Part shown: positions 18,298-27,420 of the stretch, one piece after another
How the letters are laid out: each line of letters opens with the position of its first letter
Numbering within the stretch: position 1 is the stretch's first letter
Source: Rhodanobacteraceae bacterium
GTDB lineage: Bacteria; Pseudomonadota; Gammaproteobacteria; Xanthomonadales; SZUA-5
Assembly (NCBI GenBank): GCA_016717705.1
Contig: JADKFD010000027.1
Location: forward strand, 5,172 to 69,171
Reading direction: 5' to 3'
Length of the DNA: 64,000 nt
Made by a program: the position numbers and the translations under genes
Notes under the pieces: generated by a model
The model's input: the letters and a program-made list of their open reading frames with translations, nothing else
What the model was told of the DNA's origin: nothing
The model's database searches: none

Positions 18298-19896
18298 TCA
18301 GAGGTTCTGGTAATTCGGCCCCGAACCGCCCTCCGGCGTCACCCAATTGATGATCTGGTACGGGTCCTTGATGTCGCAGGTCTTGCAGTGCACGCAGTTG
18401 GACGCGTTGATCTGCAGACGCTTGCCGCCGGCCTCCTCGACCATCTCGTAGACCCCGGCCGGGCAGAAGCGCGTGCATGGGTTCTGGTACTCCTCGGCAC
18501 ACTGGCCGATGCAGATCGAGGTGTCGGCGACCTTCAGGTGCACCGGCTGGTCTTCCTCATGCGCGGTCGAGGCGTAATAGACGCCCTGCAGGCGATCGCG
18601 CGGCGGCAGCGTGCGCTCGACCCAGCCGCGATCGATCACCGGATAGTTGTCGATGCGCTGCAACTGCGCATAGTCGGCCTTGTTGCGCAGCGTCCACGGA
18701 CTGGCGCCATTGGTGACGGTCTCGAAGCCGGCATTGGCCAGACCGGCCCACAGGCCCTTCTTGAACGCAGGCTTGATGTTGCGCACGCGGCGCAGCTCGT
18801 CCATCACCACCGAGCCGCGCAGCTTGGCGTCCCAACCCTCTGACTTTCCGCTTTGCGCGTAGTGTTCGGCGGCGAGCATCCCCGAGCGCATCGCCTGATG
18901 CGTGCCCTTGATCTTGGGCACGTTCAGCAGACCCGCGGTATCGCCGATCAGCATCGCGCCGGGCATCTCGACCTTGGGCAGCGACTGGTAGCCGCCGGTG
19001 ACGATGGCGCGCGCGCCGGCCGAGACGATCGAGCCACCTTCCAGCAGCGGCTTGATGTACGGGTGATGCTTCCATTGCTGGAACGCCTCGTAGGGCTGGA
19101 ACATCGGGTCCTTGTAGTCGAGGCCGCAGACCACGCCGAGCGCCACCCGATCCTGGTCCATGTGGTACATGAAGCTGCCGCCATAGGTCGCCGTGTCCAT
19201 CGGCCAGCCGATGGTGTGCACGATCAGACCGGCCTCTGCGGCGCCCGGTCGCACCTGCCACAGCTCCTTGACGCCGATCGAATAGGTCTGCGGATCGCTG
19301 TCCGCGGCCAGGTCGAAACGGCTGATCAGCTGCTTGGTCAGATGCCCACGCGCGCCCTCGGCGAGGATGGTGACACCGGCGTTGATGTCGATGCCCTGGG
19401 TATAGCTGTCCTTGTGCGAGCCGTCCCTGGCCACGCCCATGTCGCCGATGCGCACGCCGATGACCTTGCCGGCGTCGTCGATCAACATCTCGGCAGCGGC
19501 AAAGCCGGGGAAGATCTCGACGCCGAGCGCCTCGGCCTGCGGCGCCATCCAGGCGCACATCGCCGACAGCGAGACGATGAAGTTGCCGGCATTGTGCATC
19601 TGCGGCGGCGTCGGCATCGACCATGCGCGGGTTTTGGTCAGGAAGCGGAAGTCGTCGCGCTTGCACGGCACGCAGATCGGCGGCGGCGCGTCGCGCCAGC
19701 CGGGAAGGAGTTCATCCAGCGGCTGCGGCTCGATCACCGCGCCGGACAGGATCTGCGCCCCGACCACCGAGGCCTTCTCGATCACACAGACGCCGAGCTC
19801 GGGTTTCAGCTGCTTCAGCCGGATCGCGCAGGCCAGCCCGGCCGGACCGGCGCCGACGATCACCACGTCGTACTGCATCACATCGCGTTCGCTCAT
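18298..19896 (-). CDS. Electron transfer flavoprotein-ubiquinone oxidoreductase
   Basis: A 532-residue membrane-associated flavo-iron-sulfur enzyme that passes electrons from reduced ETF to ubiquinone, linking fatty-acid and amino-acid oxidation to respiration. The FAD-binding motif VVIVGAGPAGLACAIRLKQL is at the N-terminus. Four cluster cysteines are in the C-terminal ferredoxin-like domain (CPAGVYE...NASNCVHCKTCDIKDP). It ends ...EGGSGPNYQNL as in the family. The ATG at 19896 (MSERDVMQYD) is chosen; a longer start would add unrelated residues from a repeat. etfA/etfB are not in the window. Confidence 0.95.
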   Translation of the reverse strand: MSERDVMQYDVVIVGAGPAGLACAIRLKQLKPELGVCVIEKASVVGAQILSGAVIEPQPLDELLPGWRDAPPPICVPCKRDDFRFLTKTRAWSMPTPPQMHNAGNFIVSLSAMCAWMAPQAEALGVEIFPGFAAAEMLIDDAGKVIGVRIGDMGVARDGSHKDSYTQGIDINAGVTILAEGARGHLTKQLISRFDLAADSDPQTYSIGVKELWQVRPGAAEAGLIVHTIGWPMDTATYGGSFMYHMDQDRVALGVVCGLDYKDPMFQPYEAFQQWKHHPYIKPLLEGGSIVSAGARAIVTGGYQSLPKVEMPGAMLIGDTAGLLNVPKIKGTHQAMRSGMLAAEHYAQSGKSEGWDAKLRGSVVMDELRRVRNIKPAFKKGLWAGLANAGFETVTNGASPWTLRNKADYAQLQRIDNYPVIDRGWVERTLPPRDRLQGVYYASTAHEEDQPVHLKVADTSICIGQCAEEYQNPCTRFCPAGVYEMVEEAGGKRLQINASNCVHCKTCDIKDPYQIINWVTPEGGSGPNYQNL

Positions 19897-19971
19897 GGCC
19901 CGGTTCTCGCTGGCTGTACAAGAGCCTCCGAGTATAGGCAGCACGAGTTGGAGCGGCGGCTCGCGTGGATC

Positions 19972-20063
19972 ATCTGGAGTGCGGTGGCTTGCCACCGCTC
20001 TGGATCAGGCCCGCGGTTGTGCCCGCAGCATCCATGGCGCCGGCAAGCCGGCGCACTCCAGAT
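19972..20063. repeat. REP pair, family C (ATCTGGAGTGC), copy 1
   Basis: ATCTGGAGTGCGGTGGCTTG on the left and CAAGCCGGCGCACTCCAGAT on the right form nested hairpins with an inner GGAT/ATCC pair. The same design recurs at 47172-47267, with a half copy at 56004. Confidence 0.8.
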
Positions 20064-20121
20064 CGACTTCTCAGTTCCCGGTCTCGCGCAGCGCAATCGC
20101 CTCGATGTTCGCCCCGGCCAG

Positions 20122-20658
20122 CTAGCGCTTGGCGGTCTCCAACGCGCGGGCGTCGCTGTAGGGGCCGACGCGGACGCGGTACCAGTTGCGATCGTTGATC
20201 TTGACCGGCGTCACCTGCGCCTGCACGCCAACCAGCGCCATGCGCGCCTTGAGCGACTCGGCGTCGCCACTGTTGCTGAAGCTGCCGACCTGCAGGAACA
20301 TCCGCGCGGCGGTGGTGCCAGCGGCAACCGGAACCGGCGGCTTTTGCGATTGTTCGGTCAACTCGGCGTCGGGGATGACCACTTCGATTTCCGGCAGCAC
20401 GGAATAGAAGTCGTAGCGCGGCTTCTTCTGCTCCGTCGTGGCGCGGGTGTCGCCGGCGGCCAACTCGACCAGCGGCTTGTCGCCTTCGCCGCCCGGTTGG
20501 GCGTTCGGGTTCGGTCGCGGACCGGTCGTGGGCATGCCATCGCGCAGGATGAAGAACATCGACAGGCCGACACCCAGCGCAAATCCGGTGATCAGCCAGA
20601 CCCAGAACGGCAATGGCGTACTGCCACCACCGCGAACTGCTTGTTTGCCTTTGGCCAT
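20122..20658 (-). CDS. SPOR-domain cell-envelope protein, C-terminus cut by TAG
   Basis: 178 residues: a short basic cytoplasmic head, one transmembrane helix (LPFWVWLITGFALGVGLSMFFI, about 16-37), a proline-rich linker, then a SPOR domain (FLQVGSFSNSGDAESLKARMAL...NWYRVRVGPYSDARALETAKR). SPOR domains bind denuded septal peptidoglycan, as in FtsN. The frame meets TAG at 20119-20121 but continues without a break for 16 more residues (LAGANIEAIALRETGN) to TGA at 20071. That is what a normal SPOR end looks like. Either the stop is a real nonsense change or a base error. argS is upstream on the same strand, as is common. Confidence 0.85.
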   Translation of the reverse strand: MAKGKQAVRGGGSTPLPFWVWLITGFALGVGLSMFFILRDGMPTTGPRPNPNAQPGGEGDKPLVELAAGDTRATTEQKKPRYDFYSVLPEIEVVIPDAELTEQSQKPPVPVAAGTTAARMFLQVGSFSNSGDAESLKARMALVGVQAQVTPVKINDRNWYRVRVGPYSDARALETAKR

Positions 20659-20810
20659 CAGTACTCCGGAACACTCGCGATGGCGAATTGGGTGGGGCGG
20701 CGCGAGGGTGCCGAGCTGCGTCTGACCTTGTCCGGCGCTTCCGCCGCGTTCGAACAGGTTCGAAACTCAAAGCGTGACGCGTCCGACAAGGGGAACACGC
20801 AACTGCCCGG

Positions 20811-22592
20811 TCAGGCCTCCTGCCGCTCCATCTTCTCCGGCGCCGATACGCCGATCAGCTTGAGGCCGTTGGCCAGCACCTGTTTGACCGCCAGCAGCAG
20901 ATTCAGGCGCGCGTTGCGCAGGTCGTCGTCGTCGACCAGGATCTTCACCTGGGCGCCGTCGTAATAGCCGTGCAGGGCGGCCGCCAGTTCGCGCAGGTAG
21001 TTGGCGACCAGGTGCGGCGCACGCAGTTCGCCGGCCTTTTCGATGGTCTCCGGAAAGCGCTGCAACAGGTTCATCAGGTCGAGCTCGTGCGCGTTGTCGA
21101 GCTGCGCGCGCGCGGCCTCGCCGGCTGCTCGGTCGTGCGTCTGCCCTTGCTCGGCCAGCTTGTGGAACACCGAGGCGATGCGCGCATGCGCGTACTGCAC
21201 GTAGTAGACCGGATTGTCCTTGCTCTGCGACTTGGCCAGCTCCAGATCGAAATCCAGGTGCTGCTCGTGGCTGCGCATCACGTAGAAGAAGCGCGCGGCG
21301 TCGGTGCCGACCTCGGTGCGCAGATCCTTGAGCGTGACGAAGTTGCCCTCGCGCTTGCCCATCGATACTTCCTTGCCGTCCTTGTACAGCTTGGCGAACT
21401 GCACCAGCACGATCTCGACGTTCGCCGGATTCAGGCCCAGGCCACTGGCGGCAGCCTTGAGCCGCGCGATGTAGCCGTGATGGTCGGCGCCGAGCACGTA
21501 GACGGCGCGGGTGAAACCACGCTCGAACTTGTTCAACAGGTAAGCGATGTCCGACGCGAAGTAGGTGGTCTGGCCGTTCTCGCGGATGACCACGCGGTCC
21601 TTCTCGTCGCCGAAGGTGGTCGCGCGGAACCACATCGCACCCTTCTCTTCGTACATGTGGCCGAGGCGGGTCAGGCGCTCGATGGCACGATTGACCGCAC
21701 CGGACTCATTCAGGCTGCGCTCGCTGAACCAGTTGTCGTAGCGCACATTGAAGGCCAGCAGCTCCTCGCGGATCGCGTCCAGCAGGCGCTCCAGCGCCAG
21801 CTTGTAGATCAGGTCGAAGCCGCCGGGGCCGAGCAACTGGCGCGCGCGGTTGATCAGGCCGTCGACATGCGCTTCCTTGTCGCCACCCTGGCTCTCGTCG
21901 GCGGGCAGGTCGGCGCATACCGCAAGCGGATCCTGGCGGAAACGGTCGCCGTGTGCCTGCTGCAGCGCATGCGCGACCTCGACGACGTAGTCGCCCTTGT
22001 AACCGTTGTCCGGGAAGCGCACCGGGTTGCCGGTGAGCTCCAGATAACGCAGCCACACGCTGGTGGCCAGAATGTCCATCTGCCGACCGTAGTCGTTGAC
22101 GTAGTACTCGCGCTGCACCTTGAGGCCACTGGCCTCCAGGATATTGCTCAGGCTGGCGCCAAACGCGGCGCCGCGGCCGTGGCCGACGTGCAGCGGCCCG
22201 GTCGGGTTGGCGCTGACGTATTCCAGCGTGATGTGCTCGTTTTCATCGACGGGCGCATGGCCATAGCCGGCGCCGCGCTCGAGCACCTGGTCGAGGGTGT
22301 CCAGCAGGCAGCTGGGGGTGAGCGTGAAATTGATGAAACCGGGGCCGGCAATGGCAAGCTTCTCGACGTGACGCGACGGCGGCAGATGGTCGACGATCGC
22401 CTGCGCCAGATCGCGCGGCTTCATGCCCAGCTGCTTGCACAGCACCAATGCGGCATTCGTGGCGAAATCGCCATGCTCGCGCTGACGCGTACGATCGATC
22501 GCGAACTCCGGCGTCTGCGGCAACTCCACATGCTGCTTGCGACTGACGTCGAGCAGCGCCTGCATCACCAGTTCAACCAGATGTTCTTTCAC
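20811..22592 (-). CDS. argS: Arginyl-tRNA synthetase
   Basis: A 593-residue class I aminoacyl-tRNA synthetase that charges tRNA-Arg. The HIGH-type motif appears as TGPLHVGHGRGAA, the KMSKS-equivalent loop as SMGKREGNFVTLKDL, and the N-terminal Add-1 domain and C-terminal DALR anticodon-binding domain (ending ...LKLIGVSAPEKMERQEA) are complete. The GTG at 22592 (VKEHLVELVMQALLD) fits the family N-terminus; the longer reading begins in unrelated repeat DNA. It precedes the SPOR gene on the minus strand with a 152-bp gap. Confidence 0.96.
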   Translation of the reverse strand: MKEHLVELVMQALLDVSRKQHVELPQTPEFAIDRTRQREHGDFATNAALVLCKQLGMKPRDLAQAIVDHLPPSRHVEKLAIAGPGFINFTLTPSCLLDTLDQVLERGAGYGHAPVDENEHITLEYVSANPTGPLHVGHGRGAAFGASLSNILEASGLKVQREYYVNDYGRQMDILATSVWLRYLELTGNPVRFPDNGYKGDYVVEVAHALQQAHGDRFRQDPLAVCADLPADESQGGDKEAHVDGLINRARQLLGPGGFDLIYKLALERLLDAIREELLAFNVRYDNWFSERSLNESGAVNRAIERLTRLGHMYEEKGAMWFRATTFGDEKDRVVIRENGQTTYFASDIAYLLNKFERGFTRAVYVLGADHHGYIARLKAAASGLGLNPANVEIVLVQFAKLYKDGKEVSMGKREGNFVTLKDLRTEVGTDAARFFYVMRSHEQHLDFDLELAKSQSKDNPVYYVQYAHARIASVFHKLAEQGQTHDRAAGEAARAQLDNAHELDLMNLLQRFPETIEKAGELRAPHLVANYLRELAAALHGYYDGAQVKILVDDDDLRNARLNLLLAVKQVLANGLKLIGVSAPEKMERQEA

Positions 22593-22710
22593 GACAAGGC
22601 GGCACTTGGATCGGGGGTCGCGAAGAATAGCAGTCCGTGGTTGACGGGGTGCTCGTAGGGCCGGACCGTCCATGCGGCCTCGGCACAGTTGTGGAAGCGC
22701 GCCAGCAGGA

Positions 22711-22796
22711 TGCTCTGCGATCGCGACCAAGGTCGCTCCTACAGTTCCTGCGCGGATCTTGGGCAAGGTTGTAGGAGCGCGCTTGCGCGCGATGCT
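22711..22796. repeat. REP pair, family A (variant and canonical unit)
   Basis: The left unit is a GCGATCGCGACCAAGGTCGC variant ending CTCCTACA; the right unit is TGTAGGAGCGCGCTTGCGCG. It lies in the 357-bp argS-feoA gap. The rest of that gap holds the Fur-box candidate and otherwise no gene. Confidence 0.75.
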
Positions 22797-22872
22797 CTTG
22801 ATCGCGGGTACCGGTCGACGTGATCTGCCCCGCCTTGACTTTGGTCAACACGCCCATCGATAAATTGGCATT

Positions 22873-22887
22873 TGATAGTCATTCGCA
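22873..22887 (+). promoter_or_regulatory. Candidate Fur box for feoAB
   Basis: TGATAGTCATTCGCA matches the 7-1-7 Fur consensus TGATAATNATTATCA at 12 of 15 positions. It lies about 63 bases upstream of feoA, where a Fur repressor would be expected to act. The assignment is from pattern and context only. Confidence 0.5.
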
Positions 22888-22949
22888 TTTACGCCGGGCA
22901 GCTGTATCGTTAAGCTCGTTCCTCCTTTCGCGTGTGACCCTGGATAGTC

Positions 22950-23264
22950 ATGTGGGCCGAAGTTTCCGACATCGCCGTCTTGCCGACTGAGCGCCTTGAG
23001 GCGCCCGAGCGCCGTGTGAGCCTGGCGTCATTGCGCAAGGGTCAATCGGCGCGTGTGCTGGAAGTGCGCCTGCCGCAGGGCAAGCACGGCCACGACCTCA
23101 ATCTGGTCCTGCGCCTGCTGGAAATCGGCTTTGTGCCCGGCGAGCTGGTGCGCGTGGTGGCACTCGGCCCCGGCGGCAACGAACCGATCGCCGTGCGCAT
23201 CGGCGGGACGCTGTTCGCCTTGCGCCGGCACGAGGCCGAGCACATCGTGGTCGAGCTGCTGTGA
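22950..23264 (+). CDS. feoA: Ferrous iron transport protein A
   Basis: A 104-residue SH3-like FeoA domain protein that assists FeoB at the inner face of the membrane. The core is SLASLRKGQSARVLEVRLP...LRLLEIGFVPGELVRVVALGPGGNEPIAVRIGGTLFALRRHEAEHIVVELL. An extra head of about 25 residues precedes the domain. Its stop overlaps the feoB GTG start by 4 nt (GTGA), so the two are translationally coupled. A Fur-box candidate lies upstream. Confidence 0.92.
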   Translation: MWAEVSDIAVLPTERLEAPERRVSLASLRKGQSARVLEVRLPQGKHGHDLNLVLRLLEIGFVPGELVRVVALGPGGNEPIAVRIGGTLFALRRHEAEHIVVELL

Positions 23265-25149
23265 GCGCGGCGCAGGCCCTGGCGGACCTCGGCGACCGCC
23301 GCCGGATTGCGCTGCTCGGCAATCCCAACTGCGGCAAGACGGCCCTGTTCAACCTGCTGACCGGCAGTCGCCAGAAGGTCGCCAACTACACCGGCGTCAC
23401 CGTCGAACGCAAGGAAGGCGTCGCCACCTCGCCGGCCGGCACGCGCTATCGCGTGCTCGACCTGCCGGGCGCCTATTCGCTGAACGCTGGCAGCGCCGAC
23501 GAAGCGGTCACCCGCGACGTCGTCTTCGGCCAGCTGGCCGGAGAGCAGGTCCCCGAGGTGCTGGTGTGCGTCACCGATGCCACCAACCTGCGTCTGAATC
23601 TGCGCCTGGTGCTGGAGGTGCGGCGTCTCGGGATTCCGATGCTGCTGGCGCTCAACATGAGCGATCTGGCCAGTCGCCGCGGCATCGAGATCGATGTGGC
23701 GAAGCTGTCGAGCCTGCTCGGCGTGCCGGTGGTGGCGACCGTCGGCGTGCATCGCGGCGGCGCCGACCCGCTGCTGCTGGCGCTCGACGCGATGCCGCGA
23801 ACCCTTGCCGGCGCGCCGACGCAATGGCGCCCGCCGACGCTGGAAGAGATCACCGAAACCCACCGCCAGGTGCGCGAGATCCTGCTGCAGACGGTGCGCG
23901 AACCGGCCGTCGATACCCGTTGGGACGAGCGCATCGACGCGTCGTCATGCATCCGGTTGCCGGTCTGGTGATCCTCGCGGCGGTGTTGTTCCTGATGTTC
24001 CAGGCGGTGTTTGCCTGGGCCGAAGCGCCGATGGGCTGGATCGAAGGCGCCGTGGCCTGGGTCGGAGGAGTGGTCAACAGCGCCATGGCCGATGGCTTGC
24101 TGCGCAGCCTGCTGGTCGACGGCATCATTGCCGGCGTCGGCGGCGTGCTGGTGTTCCTGCCGCAGATCGTGATCCTGTTCGCCTTCATCCTGGCGCTGGA
24201 GGATTCCGGCTACCTGCCGCGCGCGGCCTTTCTGCTCGATCGTTTCATGGGCAAGGTCGGCCTGTCCGGGCGCTCGTTCATTCCGCTGCTGTCGAGCTTC
24301 GCCTGCGCCATCCCCGGGATCATGGCGACGCGCGTGATCAGCAACTGGCGCGACCGCCTGTCGACCATCCTGATCGCGCCGCTGATGACCTGTTCGGCGC
24401 GATTGCCGGTGTACGCGCTGCTGATCGGTGCCTTCATTCCGCAACGCGAAGTCGGCGGTTTCTTCAACCTGCAGGGCCTGGTGCTGTTCGGGTTGTACCT
24501 CGCCGGTATCGTCGGCGCGCTGGTCGTCGCCTTCGTGCTCAAGCGCACCGTCGGTCGCGGCATGCACCATCCGCTGATGATGGAACTGCCGACCTGGCGT
24601 TTGCCGAACCTGCGCAACCTCGCCCTCGGCCTGCTCGAACGCGTGAAGATCTTCCTGCGCCGCGTCGGCGGCATCATCCTGGCGCTGATGATCATCCTGT
24701 GGGCGCTGTCGACCTTCCCGGCGCCGCCGGAGGGCGCCACCGGCGCGGCGATCGACTACAGCTTTGCCGGCATGCTCGGCCACGCCATCCAGCCGCTGTT
24801 CGCGCCGATCGGCTTCGGCTGGGAGATCTGCATCGCGCTGATCCCCGGCATGGCCGCGCGCGAAGTCGCGGTCGGCGCGCTCGGCACCGTGTATTCGCTG
24901 CAGGGCGGCGACGAGGAAGTCGCCAGCCAGCTCGGCACGCTGATCGGCGCCCAGTGGTCGCTGGCCACCGCGCTGTCGCTGCTGGCCTGGTACGTGTTTG
25001 CGCCGCAATGCCTGGCGACGCTGGCGGTGGTCAAGCGCGAAACCCAGACCTGGCGCTATCCGCTGATCATGGCCGCTTATCTCTTCGCGATGGCCTATCT
25101 GGCGTCATTCTTGACCTACCAGATCGCTGTCGCGCTGGGAGCCGGGTGA
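23261..25149 (+). pseudogene. feoB: Ferrous iron transporter B, split by a one-base frameshift near 23945
   Basis: The N-terminal GTPase part has G1 GNPNCGKT, G3 DLPGAYSL and G4 NMSD, and runs to ...VDTRWDERIDA. The membrane part then continues in the next frame as VVMHPVAGLVILAAVLFLMFQ and carries the Gate motif LLSSFACAIPGIMATR and the second Gate FAPQCLATLAVVKRET, ending ...ALGAG. Adding one base in the GCGTCG at about 23945 restores an FeoB of about 629 aa. The break falls exactly at the GTPase/membrane junction and everything else is conserved. A sequencing or consensus error is therefore likely, but a real mutation or two-piece FeoB is not excluded. Confidence 0.88.
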
Positions 25150-25373
25150 TGCTCGAATCCCTGCTGGTCGCGCTGATCGTTGCCGCTGCCGCCGTCTACG
25201 CGCTCTGGCAGCTGACGCCGGCCCCGCTGCGTCTGCGCTTTGCCCAGGCTTTTGCCAGGCGCTGCGCGCAAACCCGGCTGCAGCCGCTGGCCCCAGCGCT
25301 GACCCGCGCCGCCACCCCGTCCCAGCGGCGCCGGCGCACGCAGCCGTGCCCGGTGGGGCGCACGCGGCCGTAG
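25149..25373 (+). CDS. Small membrane protein downstream of feoB (DUF6587-like)
   Basis: 74 residues: one N-terminal transmembrane helix (LLVALIVAAAAVYALWQL) followed by a basic tail. The ATG overlaps the feoB stop (TGATG), so it belongs to the feo operon. Position and shape resemble the small FeoC-replacing/DUF6587 proteins found after feoB in related bacteria, but the cysteine-rich tail often seen there is reduced to two cysteines. Function is unknown. Confidence 0.6.
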   Translation: MLESLLVALIVAAAAVYALWQLTPAPLRLRFAQAFARRCAQTRLQPLAPALTRAATPSQRRRRTQPCPVGRTRP

Positions 25374-25465
25374 CCTGGTGGCTTGGGCGCACGCTGAGCG
25401 GAAGCCGCTCCGCGGTGTTCGGCGGAGTCCGGTCGCCTGGCGGTGCGCTTGTTCGCCCAGCGAAC

Positions 25466-25521
25466 CTGTGGGAGCGGATTCATTCCGCGAAAGCACTCGC
25501 GGAGTAAATCCGCTCCCACAG
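25466..25521. repeat. REP pair, family B
   Basis: CTGTGGGAGCGGATTCATTC and the inverted GAGTAAATCCGCTCCCACAG flank a short loop. It separates the convergent feo operon and DUF6445 gene. Confidence 0.8.
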
Positions 25522-25559
25522 TGAAATCAATACCTTACGGCATGTTCGGTGAGAGCGAT

Positions 25560-26267
25560 CTACCCCGCCCGCCGGGTGCAGTGGAAGAAACCGTTCAGGG
25601 TCAGCCGGCCGCGGGCGGGATCCTCGCTCAGGCGCTCCGGCGCAGGGATGTCGCTGCAATGGAACAGCGTGCCGTCGTAGAAGATCGCGCGGTTCCAGCG
25701 TGGTTCGATGTGGGCGACTTTCTCGAACCAGTCGTTGGACTCGGTGAGGTAGCCGCGCGCAACACCGTACTTGCGGGCGAAGGCCGCGCTGTCCAGCGTG
25801 CCGGATTCGTGAACCAAGAGGTCGATGTCGAGCGCCGGGCGCTTCGGCATGAAGAAGTTGGTGCCGCCGAGCGCGGCGTCCTGGAACAGGTACAACACCG
25901 AGGCGCCGACGGCATGTTCCGGCCCGAGGCCCATGCGGTCGCGATGGCAGATCCACTGCCGCGGCTGTAACTGTGCCGGTGGCAAAGTCACGATGGACAG
26001 GCGGCTGTGGGCGCGCTGGATGCGCCGCGCACCCAGGCGTTGCCGGATGTGCACCGCGAAGAAGTCGCGCAGGCGCTCGCTGATGCCGTCGGGCATCGCC
26101 AGTTCGATACCCGGATAGGCGTTGTGGCCTTCCATTGCGAAATCGGCGCGATGCCGCACGGCGCGCTCGACCCAGGCATCCGGATCGGCCAGCGCGTTGT
26201 CGATGACGTAGCAGCTGTGGCCGGCGCAGATCGGCACGCTGCGGATGACGGGATCGGGATTGAACAT
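25560..26267 (-). CDS. DUF6445 family protein
   Basis: 235 residues, soluble, no signal peptide. It resembles the DUF6445 group, which has a 2OG-Fe(II) dioxygenase-like beta core: CHRDRMGLGPEHAVGASVLYLFQDAALGGTNFF is suggestive of the metal-binding strand (His...Asp), followed by RWNRAIFYDGTLFHCSDIPAPERL with a second His and RGRLTLNGFFHC. In other genomes such genes lie near TonB receptors and flavin halogenases; here none is visible. The ATG at 26267 (MFNPDPVIRSVP) is chosen. Catalytic role is not established. Confidence 0.65.
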   Translation of the reverse strand: MFNPDPVIRSVPICAGHSCYVIDNALADPDAWVERAVRHRADFAMEGHNAYPGIELAMPDGISERLRDFFAVHIRQRLGARRIQRAHSRLSIVTLPPAQLQPRQWICHRDRMGLGPEHAVGASVLYLFQDAALGGTNFFMPKRPALDIDLLVHESGTLDSAAFARKYGVARGYLTESNDWFEKVAHIEPRWNRAIFYDGTLFHCSDIPAPERLSEDPARGRLTLNGFFHCTRRAG

Positions 26268-26320
26268 GTCTGCCCTGGGGCCCTCTGAACAAGTTCTGCG
26301 AGCCGCGTTGTACCTCAAGA

Positions 26321-26351
26321 GATGGTCGCGACGCGCGCGTCGCTCCTACAA
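26321..26351. repeat. Single family A variant unit
   Basis: GGTCGCGACGCGCGCGTCGC followed by TCCTACAAT. It is a lone palindromic unit between the divergent DUF6445 and esterase genes, 17 bases ahead of the esterase start. Confidence 0.6.
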
Positions 26352-26367
26352 TTGGGGCTACCCACCG

Positions 26368-27303
26368 ATGGCGACCACCATGCGCATGATGCGTTTTGCG
26401 GCACTGACTTTGCTACTGAGCACGAATGCCATGGCGGAACTTCCCAAGGTCGGCTCCGGCCGCGTCGAGCGCCTGGAGGCCTTTGCCTCGCAGTTCGTCG
26501 CGGCGCGCAATGTCGACATCTGGTTGCCCGATGGCTATCCGGCGCAGGCGCCCTACGCGGTGTTGTACATGCACGACGGTCAGCTGCTGTTCGATCCGGC
26601 GCACACCTGGAACGGACTGGAGTGGCGTGCCGACGAGGTCGCGGGCGAGTTGATCCGCAGTGGCAAGTCGCGGCCGTTCATCATCGTCGGCGTGTGGAAC
26701 GCCGAACCGGCGCGGCACAGCGAGTACTTCCCCCAGCGCGCTTTCGAGCTGCTCGATTCAGCCGAGCAGGCGCGCATGTACACACTCAAGCGCGGCGAAC
26801 AGCTGCTGTTCGCGGGTCCGGTGGATTCCGACGACTACCTGAAGTTCCTGGTGACCGAGCTCAAGCCGCATGTCGACCAGCACTACGCGGTCGCCCCGGG
26901 CCCCGGGCAGACCGCGATCATGGGCTCCAGCATGGGCGGCCTGATCTCGATGTACGCGCTGGCGCAATACCCGCAGGTCTTCGGCGCGGCGGCATGCCTG
27001 TCGACGCACTGGGCCGGCACCGTGACGGCAGACGATCGGCCGGTGCAGGAGGCGCTCCTGGCCTGGGTCGACCAGTTTTTCCCGGCGCCACGCGGCCAGC
27101 GCATCTACATGGACCGCGGCGACCAGACCCTGGATGCCTGGTATCCGGCGCTGCAGACGCGCGTCGATGCGCTGTTGCGGGGCAAGGGTTATGACCGCTC
27201 CAACTGGTTGTCTCTGGCCTTTGCCGGCGCCGAACACAGCGAGAAATCCTGGGCAGCGCGGCTGCAGGTGCCCATGCAGTTCCTGTTGCCGCCGCAACCG
27301 TAG
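26368..27303 (+). CDS. Exported alpha/beta-hydrolase (esterase D-like, PF00756)
   Basis: 311 residues with an N-terminal signal peptide (MRFAALTLLLSTNAMA, cleavage before ELPK), so probably periplasmic or secreted. The putative-esterase fold is shown by VDIWLPDGYPAQAPYAVLYMHDGQLLFD, the nucleophile elbow GSSMGGLISMYALAQYP (Ser in GxSxG) and a late AGAEHSEKSW that should carry the catalytic His. Similar enzymes hydrolyse carbohydrate esters or siderophores; the substrate cannot be read here. The feo genes nearby make an iron link possible but unproven. Confidence 0.82.
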   Translation: MATTMRMMRFAALTLLLSTNAMAELPKVGSGRVERLEAFASQFVAARNVDIWLPDGYPAQAPYAVLYMHDGQLLFDPAHTWNGLEWRADEVAGELIRSGKSRPFIIVGVWNAEPARHSEYFPQRAFELLDSAEQARMYTLKRGEQLLFAGPVDSDDYLKFLVTELKPHVDQHYAVAPGPGQTAIMGSSMGGLISMYALAQYPQVFGAAACLSTHWAGTVTADDRPVQEALLAWVDQFFPAPRGQRIYMDRGDQTLDAWYPALQTRVDALLRGKGYDRSNWLSLAFAGAEHSEKSWAARLQVPMQFLLPPQP

Positions 27304-27308
27304 CAACC

Positions 27309-27349
27309 GTAGGGCGGATTCTTTGCCTGCGGCAAAGGATCCGCCCTAC
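27309..27349. terminator. Strong hairpin after the esterase gene
   Basis: GTAGGGCGGATTCTTTGCC and the inverted GGCAAAGGATCCGCCCTAC form a stem of about 18 bp with a 3-base loop, 6 bases past the esterase stop. It may serve as a terminator, or be another repeat family. Confidence 0.55.
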
Positions 27350-27420
27350 CGGAGCGCCGCCGGCTGGCGTGCGTGCGCGGGCCAAGGTCTAATCGCGGGC
27401 TTTCACGCTCGCCGCCGATC

